A stretch of DNA of 64,000 nucleotides from Epiperipatus broadwayi (lineage: Eukaryota > Onychophora > Udeonychophora > Euonychophora > Peripatidae), in the NCBI GenBank assembly GCA_028023455.1, contig JAQFVV010000073.1, positions 124,001 through 188,000 on the forward strand, in the 5' to 3' direction. Positions 24,436 to 37,398 of the stretch are shown piece by piece (within the stretch, counting starts at the first letter, position 1; every line of letters starts with the position of its first letter). Position numbers and translations under genes: made by a program. The notes under the pieces were generated by a model that ran no database searches, had not been told where the DNA came from, and saw only the letters and a list, made by a program, of their open reading frames with translations.

Positions 24436-25565
24436 ACATTTTCAATGCATTATTCATCAGCAAACATTGTGCTGGTAAGTTTTAAATATTTGATATGTGC
24501 TGGAAAATGTCTGTAACATTGTAAATTATATTAATGCATGTTCCCTTAATTATCATCAGTTTGTTAAATTTCTAAAAGTTATAGATAATAAATACACTGC
24601 ATTTCTTTATTATACAAAAATTAGCTGGCTTTCCTGTCATAATGTTTTGAAGTGATTTTTTGAATTGCTGAATGGCATTACTATTTCTTTGGAATCAAAA
24701 AATTATGAATGTGGAATATTGCGAGATGATCAATGGATAAAGAACTTGGCTTTTCAATTGATATTACAAATCACCTTAGTCAACTTAATCTTAAATTACA
24801 AGGCAAACATCATATAGTCACAATATTATTTGACAATATTAATGTTTCCAAGAAAAATGATTATTTTGAAAAAACAGAACAAAACAACAACTACAAAATA
24901 AAAATGTATCATTGTGAATGTTGCCAGTCAATATTACAATAATCACAGGGGTTGAAATTTTCAGAATACATTAGTCAAATTTCAATATTACAAAATGAAT
25001 TAAAAAAAAAAGGTTTTCAGATTTCCAAAAATTTGAAACTCAATTTTATATATCTGCTTCTCTATCAATTAACATTGAAACCATAGATATTTTACAACTA
25101 GAATTGAAATTAATTGTGATTCCATATTGAAACAAAAATATATAAAAGTTGGGATTCCAAATTTCTATAATCATTTATAAGTTGACAGATTTACCAATAT
25201 ATTGTGTGCCATTAGGCATATTTTAGCCATTTTGACAGCACAAATTTGTACAAACAATTATTTTCAATTTTAAAAACAAATATATAAATTTATTAAGTGT
25301 TAGCAGATATCTAATAATAACGTACGAGGCTAAAACTATCTTTTTTCTTGTGTTCTGGCTTGTGTTCTTGAATTGAGAGTTCCATGTGCAGTCAATATTA
25401 TATCTGATTGGCTGTCACATAAGCATTTTTAAGGCATTTCTGTCGAAGGTTTTAGCCTTGTATGTTATTAATTTTAAAAACAATAAGATGATGGAATGAT
25501 CAAAATTAATAGACCAGCACATACAATCAATTTTAAAAGTATTTACAACTCAATAAGTTCATCCA
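24436..25565 (+). pseudogene. hAT transposase, C-terminal half, broken
   Basis: The reading shifts frame several times but follows the GTF2IRD2/FAM200/ZBED5 type of hAT transposase in order. First comes QCIIHQQTLC (about 24442). Next is VNYINACSLNYHQFVKFL, then DNKYTAFLYYTKISWLS with the conserved W of the V-R-W-L-S block, a stop, and FFELLNGITISLESK. Then come DDQWIKNLAF and ITNHLSQLNLKLQGK, which falls in the open frame 24733-24942. After more stops it reads CDSILKQKYIKVGIPNFY (about 25111-25164) and finally SKLIDQHIQSILKV (about 25500-25545), beyond the insertion. The last blocks belong to the hAT dimerisation domain. There are many stops and frameshifts, so it is dead. The family assignment is from memory of the protein family, with strong collinearity. 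Confidence 0.8.
25280..25469. mobile_element. 190-bp insertion in the hAT fossil, with TIR-like ends inside
   Basis: AATTTTAAAAACAA occurs at 25266-25279 and again at 25470-25483, and the transposase reading resumes cleanly after the second copy. The 190 bases between are therefore an insertion with a 14-bp target duplication. Inside it, TAATAACGTACGAGGCTAAA near 25314 mirrors TTTTAGCCTTGTATGTTATTA near 25450-25470, differing mainly by CpG-to-TpG changes. The inner inverted repeats with TACGAGG resemble mariner-type ends, while the long target duplication resembles a retroposon. The two signals disagree, so the class is open. Confidence 0.65.
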
Positions 25566-25999
25566 AATTTTGAAAAGTTGTTTAATAAAAAAATTATGCT
25601 AAGTTTTTTTAAAAAAATAATGCAATATTATTGAATTAAATTGATATTGGTTTGAAAAACAACTTCTGTACTTTATATGTGTTTTTTTTAATGTAGTTAT
25701 ATTTTGTCATATCTTGTTTTATATGTAAGACTACAATGTTTATAATAAATAATATGCTTTTTTAATTTCTGTATTTTGTTGTAATGAAGTCCATGACTTG
25801 ATGTTATATAGTTCATGTGGTCCTCAGAGTTAAACAAGTTTGACATGCCTGTACTAGATAATTCTAAATAAAAAATCTAAAATATGGTAAGAAATGGTTC
25901 ATTTTCTTATGGTAAAAAGTTATCGAACATAGTAGCTAGAAGGTGATTCAATCCTTTAAAATAAACTTGGTAATTTTGTCATGACAATATGTATATTTA

Positions 26000-26475
26000 T
26001 AAATTAAAGAATGCATAAAGCTAAACAAAACTATAATATAGTAACATAATACAACCAATGCTACTGTTTAACAGCACTGTCTGTATTTAGAAATACAAAG
26101 TCTGAATCAAACATCTTAGATGAAAGGAAATTCTCTTATCTAATAAGGTGCAAGTTGTTAAGTATTTTGATTTTACAACTGTTCTAAATACAAGCATGAA
26201 TTTAAATAAGCAAAAATCTTACAAACTATTAAACTAATATAATACATGTTCCGAAAAACAAGAACAATTAATAAATAATCAATGTATGCTTTAAAAAATC
26301 TTCAGATATAACTTTAAAGACTAAATTAAAGAATTCATAAAGCTAGATGAAACTCAAATATAATAATAGAATACAACCAATGGTATTATTTTAAGAGAAT
26401 TACCTATGTATAGAAACACAAAGTTTGAATCAAACATTTTAGATAAAAGGAAATCTTATCTTAACATAACCAAGT
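26000..26475. repeat. Diverged direct duplication, ~155 bp, spacing ~316 bp
   Basis: Segments at about 26006-26155 and 26322-26475 share TTAAAGAAT.CATAAAGCTA, ATACAACCAATG, AAATACAAAGT.TGAATCAAA and TTAGAT.AAAGGAAA in the same order. Divergence is considerable, and neither copy has coding capacity. Confidence 0.65.
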
Positions 26476-28439
26476 TAATTTCCTGTTAATGTTAAAAATC
26501 GATAAATGATATGAACTTTTTGGTTATATCTGACGAAATAACATATATACATATTTTTGCAAATATTACTGCGAATTAACAAATTTTATTTTAGAATGCA
26601 AATTCTAAAATAATTCTCTGTTGTTAGGCCATTTCTTTGTTTGGAGACTTGACCAGGTTTTTTAGGCTTTCATCAAATAGTCTCCTTATGTGGACTTTTA
26701 TAATTATGCACATCGTTATTTTCTAGATTACACTGAAAATTGCTAAAGTCTGCTTTCTTCTATGATGAACATATATATTTAAAAGCGAAGATTAAAAGAA
26801 AGTACATTACTTTATATTTTATTGATAATCATTTGCCAACATATCTAAGTTCTGTTGTTTAAAAATGATATACCATTTGTTGCTAGGGCTATGTGTGAAC
26901 TCACGATCTTTTTTTTAAAATCCTTATTAAACAATTTATTATTGTTAAACGTTAATTGCACTTATAAAAACAGAATTATAATAAGAATCGTGTAAATTAA
27001 TAAATGTATAGGTTGAATAGTATGCCTAGGAATATATATGTATGTAAAGGATGGCTGTCAGTTTCTGGTTAAAGTAATGAGCTATTTTAATGTATATATA
27101 CAAAATATGAACAGTGTGTGGTATTGTTTTGATTTTGAAGAGTTTATTCATAGGTTACAATATATATATATTATAACCGTATATGGTTACAATATATATA
27201 TATATATATATAATGTAAATAAAATTGCATTCGGTATCATATTATCTAACTGTGCGATCAAGTTGACTCAGGTATTCAATTCGAACATAATTGTGTAAAT
27301 TATAAAATAAAATGTAGAGAAATATATTTTAATACTATAACAAAAATTATTCAATCAGCAAACTTTACAAATTAAATTTACAACCAGCCCCATAAGAATA
27401 TCATTAAAATTCGTACATGTAATATAATTATAAAGTTCAGTTCTTTATTTCTAAGGAAATGGGATGAACAAATATGCAAAATGCATAGAGAAAAAACTTT
27501 AATAATGTTAATTAAGCATGATGTGCTTATCATACTTTTGACTTTAAAAAGTCATAAACATAGCAGTAATTAAGATGATAGAAAGAATAACAACAGAACT
27601 TTCATTTCGGAACTATGCATTGTTGGCTACAAGGATTTGGCTTTACTCCAAATGATGAAAAATTTCTACCATAAAAGGCATCACTCCTCCCTCCCCACAA
27701 ATGAAAAGCTTTGGATTTTCCTCCCTTACACACCCAGAATTTCTCACAGTATTACCAAAGTCATCAAGATCTCACGCTAAGTTGTATTTAACACATTACC
27801 TCCTATGCATCATCTACCCAAAAACTCAAAGTACAGGCTGTCAATTGAACTCCACTCTCAAGTTATCTACAGAATTATATACCAAGATTCAGTATGCCTC
27901 TCTGTTTACTATAGTTAAGCCAGGCCAACTTATCAAACCATATTACTCAATATTCATCTTTATAATATAGCCACAGCACATGCTGACATAATCATTGCTT
28001 CACAACCATCCACACCTTCAATCTCACCCATTTCAATGTCATCTGCACAGAGTGCAATGATGTCAAATGCAAAATCAAAGAAGCATGGCATATTTCAAAA
28101 GACAAATACACCATTAGCAAGAAGGAATCCTGTGTCCCTTTTCCAAAAATGCCCTATCCAACCCAAACAGCCTTAACTTCAAATATTATGTAAATTAGCC
28201 TGCACACACTATATATATATATAGGCACTTACACTCCCATCACAATTACTATGTGATAACTTTTTTTAAGGCGGAAGCATGCTAATCACTTCATTTTTAA
28301 TTAATGTTATTAAAGCTTTGTTCTATATGTTTTGCATATTTGTTTATTACATGTAATATACAAAAAATTAAATCAAAAAATATATCTATAAAAACTATGA
28401 CATTTTTTACTATATTGAAAAACTCTGTCAAAAGTATTT

Positions 28440-28830
28440 CCCTTAATTCTAGTCTAAATCCATCTACTCTAAGTTTGAGTAATCATTGGATATAAGGTGG
28501 TAATGCTATTATATCAGTATCTGGCTTGAGTTTTCATCAGTGATGACTTAGTACTTATAACTAGAACCTTAAAGTTTAGTAATCATTCCAATTTGTTTGT
28601 AAAAGTAGATGGATTCAAATTCAGACCTGAAATGATCTATTTCAGTGATTTTAGTTTAAATCATTCTTACTATTTGACTAAGATAGTTAACACCAACAAA
28701 ACAACACGACTATTTTCGTTTATTTTTAATATTTCAGAGTAATTATTTTTATCCAACTCTAAATCCATTTATTGTGAGTTAGATGGTAATGTTATTGTAT
28801 TCGTATCTCCAGATGTAGATATAATAGACA
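28440..28830. repeat. Cluster of diverged direct and inverted short repeats
   Basis: TCTAAATCCATCTACT (28453) recurs as ACTCTAAATCCATTTA (28757), and both are followed by GGTGGTAATGCTATT / GATGGTAATGTTATT in direct orientation. GTAGATGGATTCAAATTCAGA (28606-28626) is an inverted relative. The reverse complement of about 28520-28541 includes CACTGATGA and resembles part of the 14.4-kb repeat family. It is too decayed to classify. Confidence 0.5.
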
Positions 28831-29459
28831 GAAACCAGTGTGGGAAAATATAATAACTCTCCCATATATTGTTTATTAATTACATAATCTTATAATAAAT
28901 AACTCTGGAGAAAATGAAGAGAACTTCTCCTGAAAGCATATTTCAAGAGCAAAGACAAAAATTCATGTGATTTTTTTTTCATATTACAAATAAATTCAAT
29001 GGCTTATTATTTCTCAAAAAACAACAACAAAAAAGTGTTGTATTATACAATATAAAGATAAACTTTTTAAACGTCAAACAAATAAAATGGGAACAAACCA
29101 ATGCAGTGTAAGCGCTTAAGGAAGATGGATAGTTGATTATTATTAAACTCTCAGCATTATGAAAGTGATAAGTTCAAGATGTTTAAAGAGATGGAAAATA
29201 TCAGCTAGGACTGATGAATATATATATATATTTACAGACTGATAAAGCAATAATTAAGATCTCTTTTCCAAATTGTTCAAAATTTTACTGCTCGTGAATC
29301 TGATTTTATTTCCCTAAGTCGTGTGATGTTTCTAGTTGCATCATATACATTATCATCCTTTACATAACTACTGTTACCACATGATCGTGAAAAAAATCAT
29401 TACTTTTAACTCCAATCCCCCTCCTCCCCACCCCAAATTTAGTTTTAGAATCGCAACAT

Positions 29460-30150
29460 ATGTAATTTTCTGTATTGGTTATGTAGTCAGGGTGATGTTA
29501 GTTAGGAATTTGGCTTATTCCCCTTTTTTCTTCACAGTGTAAGTTTGTGGTTAAGACCTGTAGAGGTCCCTACCTTCGCATTTTTCAGACGCATATTATC
29601 GAGGTTAAAGCCTTAGTAAATATTACTTAATATATTAATGTGTGTTTAAATAAACTTATTAAAAAAATAAAAAAAATATTTTTTCTTATCTAGTAAACCA
29701 ATAAGGCACTGGATATAATATATTACTATTTTTTGTAGATTTATTTAACAGCAAATATAAGTAAGAATTTTTATATATATATATATATGCACATAGAGAT
29801 ATATGACTTGCTTTATTAATTAATATATATATATATATATAATACACATTTATGCATTGGACATAAAAATGTGTTGGTTATGTAAACAGGGCGATGTTAG
29901 ATAGGAATTTGGCTTATTGAATAAAATTAAAAAAAAATATTTTTTCTTATCTAGTAAAGCAATAATATTATACACATTTATGCACTGAACATAAAAATAT
30001 ATATTATATTACTATTTTTTGTAGATTTATTTCACAGCAAATATAAGTAAGAATTTATATATATTATACACATTTATGCACTGGACATAAAAATGTATAT
30101 TCATATTATTACTTTTTGTAGATTTATTTCACAGCAAATATAAGAGTTAA
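29460..30150. repeat. Irregular tandem/duplicated block
   Basis: Three modules recur. GGTTATGTA..CAGGG.GATGTTAG is at 29476 and 29875. CACATTTATGCACTGGACAT appears about three times (29840s, 29970s, 30070s). GTAGATTTATTTCACAGCAA appears three times (29737, 30021, 30119). They are joined by TA-rich tracts. This looks like repeated local duplication of one element. No coding potential. Confidence 0.7.
29553..29628. repeat. Short dispersed repeat shared with 61419-61485
   Basis: TGTAGAGGTCCCTAC followed by GCATTTTTCAG and AAAGCCTTA is also found at 61419-61485 (TGTAGAGGTCCCTACTGTC...AGCCTTAATA). It is GC-richer than its surroundings. It may be an LTR or SINE end; the family is not recognised. 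Confidence 0.55.
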
Positions 30151-31445
30151 ATTATATTCTTAGACAAAGAAATACCAACTATTAATTATCAAAACAATTA
30201 AAAAGTGTGTTATTTTTAAACAGCATACTATAAACAAGTTAACTCAAGAGAAAAATAACTTGGTAATTGCGTTTTGTTGTATCACTGAAGTTTATTGTTT
30301 ATATTTTTAAACTCAAGATTAGAATGCTATCGAGTATATTATTTAAGTATAAATTTTAATTTAGTTTTTTTTTAATAAAAATTGTTTCGCTTAAACAATG
30401 TTTAATTAAGCAAGACTGTTAAGAGCTGTGTTTTATGCAAAACTAAGTTCAAGAGAAAGAAGGAAAATCGATAAACTTTCATTTAATTTTTATAAACATT
30501 TAGGTAAAGATGAAATATTTTTATAATGCTTGGTGCGAAATTACTAGATACAGACTTATAATAGAAGCTGCAATAAACTATATAGATTTTTTTAAGACAG
30601 TAGTTTTAGTAAACATGTTATTTGGTAGAGCAACTGCTCTGTACAGAGTGTAGACTCAAAGTTAAAAGATATTGGAACAAGCTCTCTCTGTAATTTTCTA
30701 CAGTTCCGACATTGCTTGGCCCCTGAACAATAAAAATTATTTGATAAAAATAAAGTAAAACAATTAATATTAAAAAACAACAACAAACTAGTATAATATT
30801 TTGTTATCACTGAATAAGGATTTTATAAAACAGCCCTTTGTAATAAACCGCTCTCTGCAAAAGCCTCTTCAACAGAATCTTATAAAAAACAGAAAGGAAA
30901 GAAGCAATATTCCCAAGATTTATCACTTTCAGGAAGATGAGAATGAGTGGCTTTCCATCTTTGTTTTAATCTATAGCGCAGGATAGTTAGATATCCATAT
31001 TCCAACCAATGTTGGATGGTGGTTGGATTGGTTATGAACCAGTTACCTAAAATGTATTAATATTTTCGAAAAGAATTTCACTTGCTCAGATTTAATATCT
31101 TGCCAAAATGATGTATTTTTTTTAATAATCCACTTCCTAACTATCATGGTATCTTGTGGAAGTTTTCTGTTTTTCTGATTCTCCCTTCTGCCAAATCATT
31201 TTTATTAATAAAAAATATGTTTTATGTATCAAGTCTGAACGAAATAAATAGCCTTGTACATTAAGCAATGAAACAAATGTGGTAGAGCAGCTTCTTAATA
31301 TTAGGAACTTCACAACAAAAGTATAGCATAAAATTTATTCATAAGGTAAAGATAAAAATGAAATCTTAAAGTTTATTCCCCTTTCCGGATTGTATATATA
31401 TATATTATAAAACATGTTTTTCAAGAGCAACCATATTTAATAAAC

Positions 31446-31537
31446 TAATAACTGAAACACAGGCTTATTATATACCTGTGTCTATATATGTAATATATAG
31501 GGTATATGAGCACAGACTTTCACACAATCCACCACTC
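31446..31537 (-). repeat. SINE-like fragment, near-identical to 43752-43843
   Basis: These 92 bases match the reverse complement of 43752-43843 with one visible mismatch. The segment contains the string GGTATATGAGCACAGAC also present near 49850. An internal hairpin (ACACAGG/CCTGTGT) lies within it. Outside the 92 bases the two copies diverge sharply. Confidence 0.8.
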
Positions 31538-34500
31538 TTCACTCAAACTAATATTAAAGTAAATATACTGACATTCCAACTAGATAACATTTGCCTTTAA
31601 CTGGGTGAGAAAAACAGTAATAACACATCATTGTAGCAAAGATAATTATATAGTAGTCAGTCAGTCATGAATTTTCACACCTTCTGGAACATCTGAGAAA
31701 TAGTTAATCCTGGATATGAACAAATTAATTCAACAATAACTCTGCAGTATCTTTCATTTCTTTCCAAGGTGAAATTGTTTTTGTCTTATAATATTAACTG
31801 TTCAGCAACAAGAGTTAGCATGCTGTTAATTGTTGAACTATTAAAGTTTAGGTGGTACCATGACAGAAAAATTAATACAAGAGATGAACAACTTTTTTCA
31901 GCCAAGCCATCACAGAAATCCAATGATATAGTCTTCCTAAACATCCTACTTGCAAAAAGTAGTATGAAAATGTAATATGTTTGATCAAGGTTTACTCCAT
32001 TAAGACATATGATACCATAAGGATAAAAAATATGTTTATTTGGTGAATTATGAATCTTCATTATATGAATGCATAAACTGCATAATGTGGTGATAATAAT
32101 TGAAATATGTTGTGACTGACAATTAAATGAATGTAGCATCTCTTTGAACTGATCTGTTAATCAAGGCAAATATTCTTCAAGTACATTTGTGGCATGGTGG
32201 TCAATAATATACCAAAATCATGATGATGGGAACTGTTTATTTTCTGAACTATATAGATCATTCCAAGAATTAAGCACAAATGTCTCAACAAACAGAGAGA
32301 ATTCTACAGTCAGTAACCATACAGTTTGTTTATTGTCTGTACACATTTATTTGCCATGAATAAAAATCTCCTGACATCATGTATCTTCTGCATCATCATT
32401 GTTTGGTGTCAGATGAAAAAGGGCAACATCTATATCTTTGATATATGACAAAGAATCTTGTGACACAAGTTTGTGCTGCATGAGACAGTGGTCAAATGTT
32501 GTCTTAGATCTAACTAAAAAGGTTTTTTGTTTCTGATTCTGCTAATGAAGATATTAAGATTTGGAGTCTTAAAAATTATGGCATAATTGTTTTCTTTCTG
32601 GAGAGCAAACTTGTAGTAATTTTTTGTATATTGGTGTAGGACTAATGCAATTATATATTGATAGGAAATATTATTCATATGCTGATGGATCAATGAAAGT
32701 ATGTCAACTTCAGGAAAGAGACAAAACAGCAGCCTGTCATTTATAAATGTGTTATTGATAAGAATAGATTAGGAATCTTTTTTTCCAGTCTTATATTTTT
32801 AAATGTTATCTGTTGTGCTGAAGCAAAATCATGCCAAGTGCATGAATCTTGCTAATATAAAGTGAAAGAAAGGGAGAGATTAAAATTAAATAACAAAAAA
32901 ATATCTTTCAAAAATATCTAGAAGTTTGAGAATTGTTGGTTATTTTTTTTCTTGTTGCCTAGTAATACAGGTTATTTTTTACAATTGCATTATTCTAGGC
33001 AGTAGTTTAAGCAAATAAGCAATCCATTATTTGTAAAAAGAAAATACTACGTAATAAGTTGTTAATAAAGGGATAGGAAAATATTTATATGTTGATCTCA
33101 TAGATGAGAAGGACTGTCCATGATACAGTGATAAAAATAATCAGTGAACAAAGAGCAGGCTCAATTATGTTCTTAAAAGTTTATTATAAAATTTATAAAA
33201 GAAAATACATTTTTATATATCTTTATATTATAATTACTGTTATCGAAAATAATTATACACAAATACATATACGAGATACACTTAAAATCTGAATAAGGTT
33301 GACAAATTTTATCTAGTGCACTTTCAACTAAGTTATATTAGTTGTAGTCATATATTAATGCATATAGTTCCTTGAGATATTGCATATCAAAATTTTCAAT
33401 GTTACAGTTATTGTTATCATTGGTTTTTTTGTTTTTTTAATTTAATTCTTTGTATGCAAATTTTATTTTTCCTTCTACTCAATGCTATTGTATATATGAT
33501 GTATCAGTGAGAGAATTGTATGTTTAAAGATTACTAAGCATACTCATTGGGAACATTAGAATATATTTTAGTTGGGAAAAATAGCATTTGCTTGTGCTTT
33601 TTTTCTGTAGATTATGTTCACTTGGTGCCCAGTATTAAAATAATTTGAATGGCAGTCAATAAATGTTATGTAAATAATTCTGTTAATTGTAAATTTTTTA
33701 TGCATAATATATGAATAAATTGTGAGCTATGCAAGGATGTCTTAGCAGAATATGAAATGTTCTATAAAGCTAATATATGGTTATTATATCATGTAGTTGT
33801 TGAAAAGTTATACTTAAATTTAGCAGTAGTTCTCATATTCATTTGTGTGAAGAAAATCTTCCAAATTGTTAGCAATTTCATTGTTTCATCATGGTTCTTA
33901 ATGCAATTTGTTTTTTAAATATTTCCATAGTCTCTCCCTAAATACTTTTTGGTCACGGTGATTACATGTGGATATAATTTTTTGCATTTGAAAAATATAT
34001 GTGATTGCCTTTATCCAAAACATGGAGCAGATGTGCTAAAGAGAGAATTTTTTCATTGCATTAATGTGCTCATTTCTTTTAATGCATTTTTTTTATTTAT
34101 GTAGTTGCAGCATGTGCTATTTGGGATGACACAGAAGCCTTGATTTACAAGGCAAGTTAAATGCTTAGGTTGAATCACAATGTTATTAATCTTTTGATCA
34201 TTAGAGAATGTTGTTTTCATGTCATATTGTTGCAGTAGCTTTTTAATATTGTCTGTTATTCCTTTTCTATAAAGAACATATAGTCTAGTAGAAGCATTTG
34301 GCTTTTTTTTTTTTGGGAGTTTTTGCTTTGCACATTTCCTTATTTATTGTGATGGTATTATAATCATCCATTAGTAAGACTTTACATATGTGTTTTATCT
34401 CTTTTCTTAATGCAGATATATTTGGAATTTAAAACTCCCTTGCAAAAAGTGATTTAGCTAAAGAGTAGATTTTGGCTGGATGATGATGAGATAATGAGAC

Positions 34501-34539
34501 ATTGGCTATAGCTTCAAAACATTGCAATTTACAGAGTCA

Positions 34540-35266
34540 TATTACCACATGAGCAAAACATTGTCATGATAGTACCTTTTGTACTTACAATGTTCAACTG
34601 TAGAAAAATGTAATTAGAACCCAATGAGATCTCCCACCTCCAATGTTTGCCCAATTTATTCATGGAAGAGTTTGAAACATAAGCTTTAAACTCAGCATTA
34701 CACAAGTTACCTATCAATATCAATGACATATCCTTTGTTTGGTCACATGGGAAATAAAAACTCAATGACTTCTTAATGCATATTAACAACTACATTCCAA
34801 ATTAAGTGCACTATGGAAGTGGAGAAAGATTGAAAACTATCTTTTCTAGATGCTCATTTCTAAAACAAGCAGTCATACCATATTATCTTCTGTATATAGG
34901 AGATACATACCTAATGGCATAATCCCATCATCATTATCCCAAATCTTACTTTTTGCATGGGCCTGTTTACTTCCAAATGCATCTTCATTAAAAATAGAAA
35001 TCAAGTACATACATGAAGTCTTATTAATAAATAGTTACAATAACATCACTATAAATAAAGCAATGTACAAAGCAAAAGCTTCTCAAAAAGAAAAATAATC
35101 AATGTTTCTACTACACTATTATGTAGAAGAAATAACAGACAAGATTGAAAAAGTACTGAGATGGTATGACATAAAAACAACATTCTCTACTGAAAAAAAG
35201 ATTAATAATCCTGATCAAACCTAAGAATGTAATCATTCTGGAAGCTGAAGGAGTCTATAATATCTC
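34540..35266 (+). pseudogene. Second Penelope-like element (PLE-2), degraded RT and linker
   Basis: PLE-type text is read across frameshifts. NPMRSPTSNVCPIYS begins at 34618 (the G-x-PMGSPxS block with Gly to Arg), followed by a degraded YVDD region read as ININDISFVWSHGK near 34711-34752. Next comes LISKTSSHTILSSVYRRYI (from about 34853, the FLD..I....SVYRKPTH block). Then YVEEITDKIEKVLRWYDIKTTFSTEKK (about 35116-35200) gives the linker, followed by LIKPKNVIILEAEGVYNI, the entry to the GIY-YIG domain. It belongs to a different PLE lineage than the element at 3.3 kb. Its endonuclease is missing: the sequence runs directly into an RTE fragment at about 35263-35267. It is non-functional. Confidence 0.75.
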
Positions 35267-37398
35267 AATGTTAATCGTTTTAATATCATTATGTAATCTA
35301 ATTGTTTCTGTTGCATTTTTATAAATATTTTTCAAAATATATCCTGAGTCTATACCTTGATAATATAAGCTTTAATCACTGAAGAAATACTTATAGAATC
35401 AAATGCTTTTTTATTATCTACAAATCCAAAGCATAATGACAACTAATATTCATTGGTCCTTTCTATAACTTCTCTCAATAGTTGGATATGATCTACTATA
35501 CTATAACCAGTTGGTTAGTTAAAATTCAAAGTTCACTGTAGATGAGTAGTAATTATTTTGGTAAATTTTTTTTACAGAAACTGATAGGTCTGCAGTTTCT
35601 AATGTTTTTTTTATCACCTTTTTAAAATATAAAAATTAATACTGCAATCATTCTATCACCTGGTATATCTTACCATTTAGGTATTTAGTATATAACTTTG
35701 TCAAAAAATTTTCTATTTCTTCATCTGCTTCTTTTAAGATATCATATATAATTCCAACAGTACTTGGAGCTTTTTCTTTCTTTATAAATATAATTGCATG
35801 TCTTATTTCTTCATTTAAAATCCTGGCAATTTACTTATAAAAGATACTTTTACTTTTTTTTTATTGCTATATAATTTTTGAACTCTTCTAGACATTTCAT
35901 GATATCACATCTCTTTTTAGAAAGTTTCATCTTTTTTCTTATTGCAGAAATAAATTTCCTACCAATGCCAACATGTTATTTTACACTTTTGAGACTTTTA
36001 TTCTCTTCCTTAGCTTTCCTTGATAAGTTCATAATTATATTTTCTTATATCAGTATCAACTCTTTTTGACACCATTTTACAAAATTTCAAGATATTCAAA
36101 TCTTCTTAATGCACCATTTTTAAATATTTTTATATTCCTTTTTTTCTTCATAAATTGTCTTGTCTCAGTAGAACTTTTACTGATCAATTGCTGCTTTTTT
36201 GTACCAGCTATCATTGTCATCATGTTCAAAATCTTTTAATATTTAAACAATGACTTGCAAGTTCTAATTTAAATTCATGATTTAGAAATATCAACTGTGA
36301 ATATTCCTTCTAAATTCTTTCCTTCCTCTTCTGTTTTTGCTGTCTTCATACTGTACCTATATTGATATAGGCACATATAATTTTATCTAAAATTATATTA
36401 TTAAAATAATCGTTCATAAAAGAAAAACATAAAATTAAATGTTGAAGAGTTTATTGCAGCTTGTTTTCAAAAAGGATAAGAATCAAATAGTTTTCTAGAG
36501 TTAGTTTTGAAATAAAAAAGCTACAATTAATTAATCAGAAGGGGAGAGGGGTGTTTCGTTAGAGAAATTAAACTAAGGGTTATAAAAGGAAGTAAAGAGT
36601 TTTTATTAGTATTCATAAAAATATAATTTAAAAAGTTAAAACATACAAATCTCTTTTCATTCAAGTTTAATTAAAGAAAAAATAATGTTAAAACTAAATA
36701 GTAAATTGTATTAAAAATATATGTGCATATATATGTGCGATTGTCAACAATAGAATAAATGTTATTATAAATAAATGAAAGTTAAAGAAGATTATTATTA
36801 AAAAACATGGCAATGGTTATTAATTAAAATATAAAACAACATCTCTGCATGGCTATTACTAATTAAGCAATCTTCCAAAACACATTTATCAAAGGATTAA
36901 TTGCTAAAGAATTTTGACAACAGATATTTTCTGGAGGATATGAAAGGGACAACATGTCATCGGTATAAATACTGAATATCTTATCGGACAATCAGTTGAG
37001 ACAAATCAGTTCATAAATTTATTGAGTGAGTGCAGTTCAGAAATCAATTGAGCAGTTAACAAACAAAATGCAGTGTTGAGAAGATCTTAGGAATGCACGT
37101 TTATCTCCAGCCCAGATGTCCTAGAAAAGAGCAGATCTGCCCGTGAAATAATGTCAGCTTAACATCTTAGAAAATCTCCGTCAGTACCTAATTGTCTCCG
37201 ATAGTAATAATCGTGAAAATCAGGAAACTCAGCAAGGAAACGTCCCAGCCGGCTGGTAAGCATTCGTAATGGAAATATTCTCACCGAAAGCAGCCTCCAA
37301 AGAGAACAAAATTCTACGTCTATATTCAAAAGCCTAGGTAAAAACATTTGCTTATTTCGTTTATACTGTAATAGCTATTGCATTGCATTAATTCGTAC

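Larger units (their letters stand above)
23690..25862 (+). mobile_element. hAT transposon remnant (GTF2IRD2/ZBED-like transposase)
   Basis: A cut-and-paste transposon fossil. The recognisable transposase lies at 24436-25565, and the presumed right end is at 25837-25851, where the reverse complement reads CAGGCATGTCAAACT. That is close to the CAGGGGTGTCAAAC-type ends I recall for some hAT elements. The left end is not identified. The DNA between 23690 and 24430 contains decayed, gene-like text without clear motifs and may be the N-terminal half. A 190-bp insertion interrupts it at 25280-25469. Confidence 0.7.
26476..34530. other. Gene-free stretch with local repeats
   Basis: No gene is supported; the ORFs here are of chance length and show no motifs. 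Repeats inside are listed separately (28.4-28.8, 29.46-30.15, 31.4-31.5 kb). TA microsatellites lie around 27160-27210, 28212 and 29770-29850. The text at 31800-32900 has a slightly gene-like composition, but I could not match it to any family. Confidence 0.55.

Noticed and set aside
31786-32139. 117-codon minus-strand ORF as a membrane protein
   Set aside because: Its hydrophobic look follows from AT-rich codons. There is no family motif, and the opposite strand is open over part of the same region.
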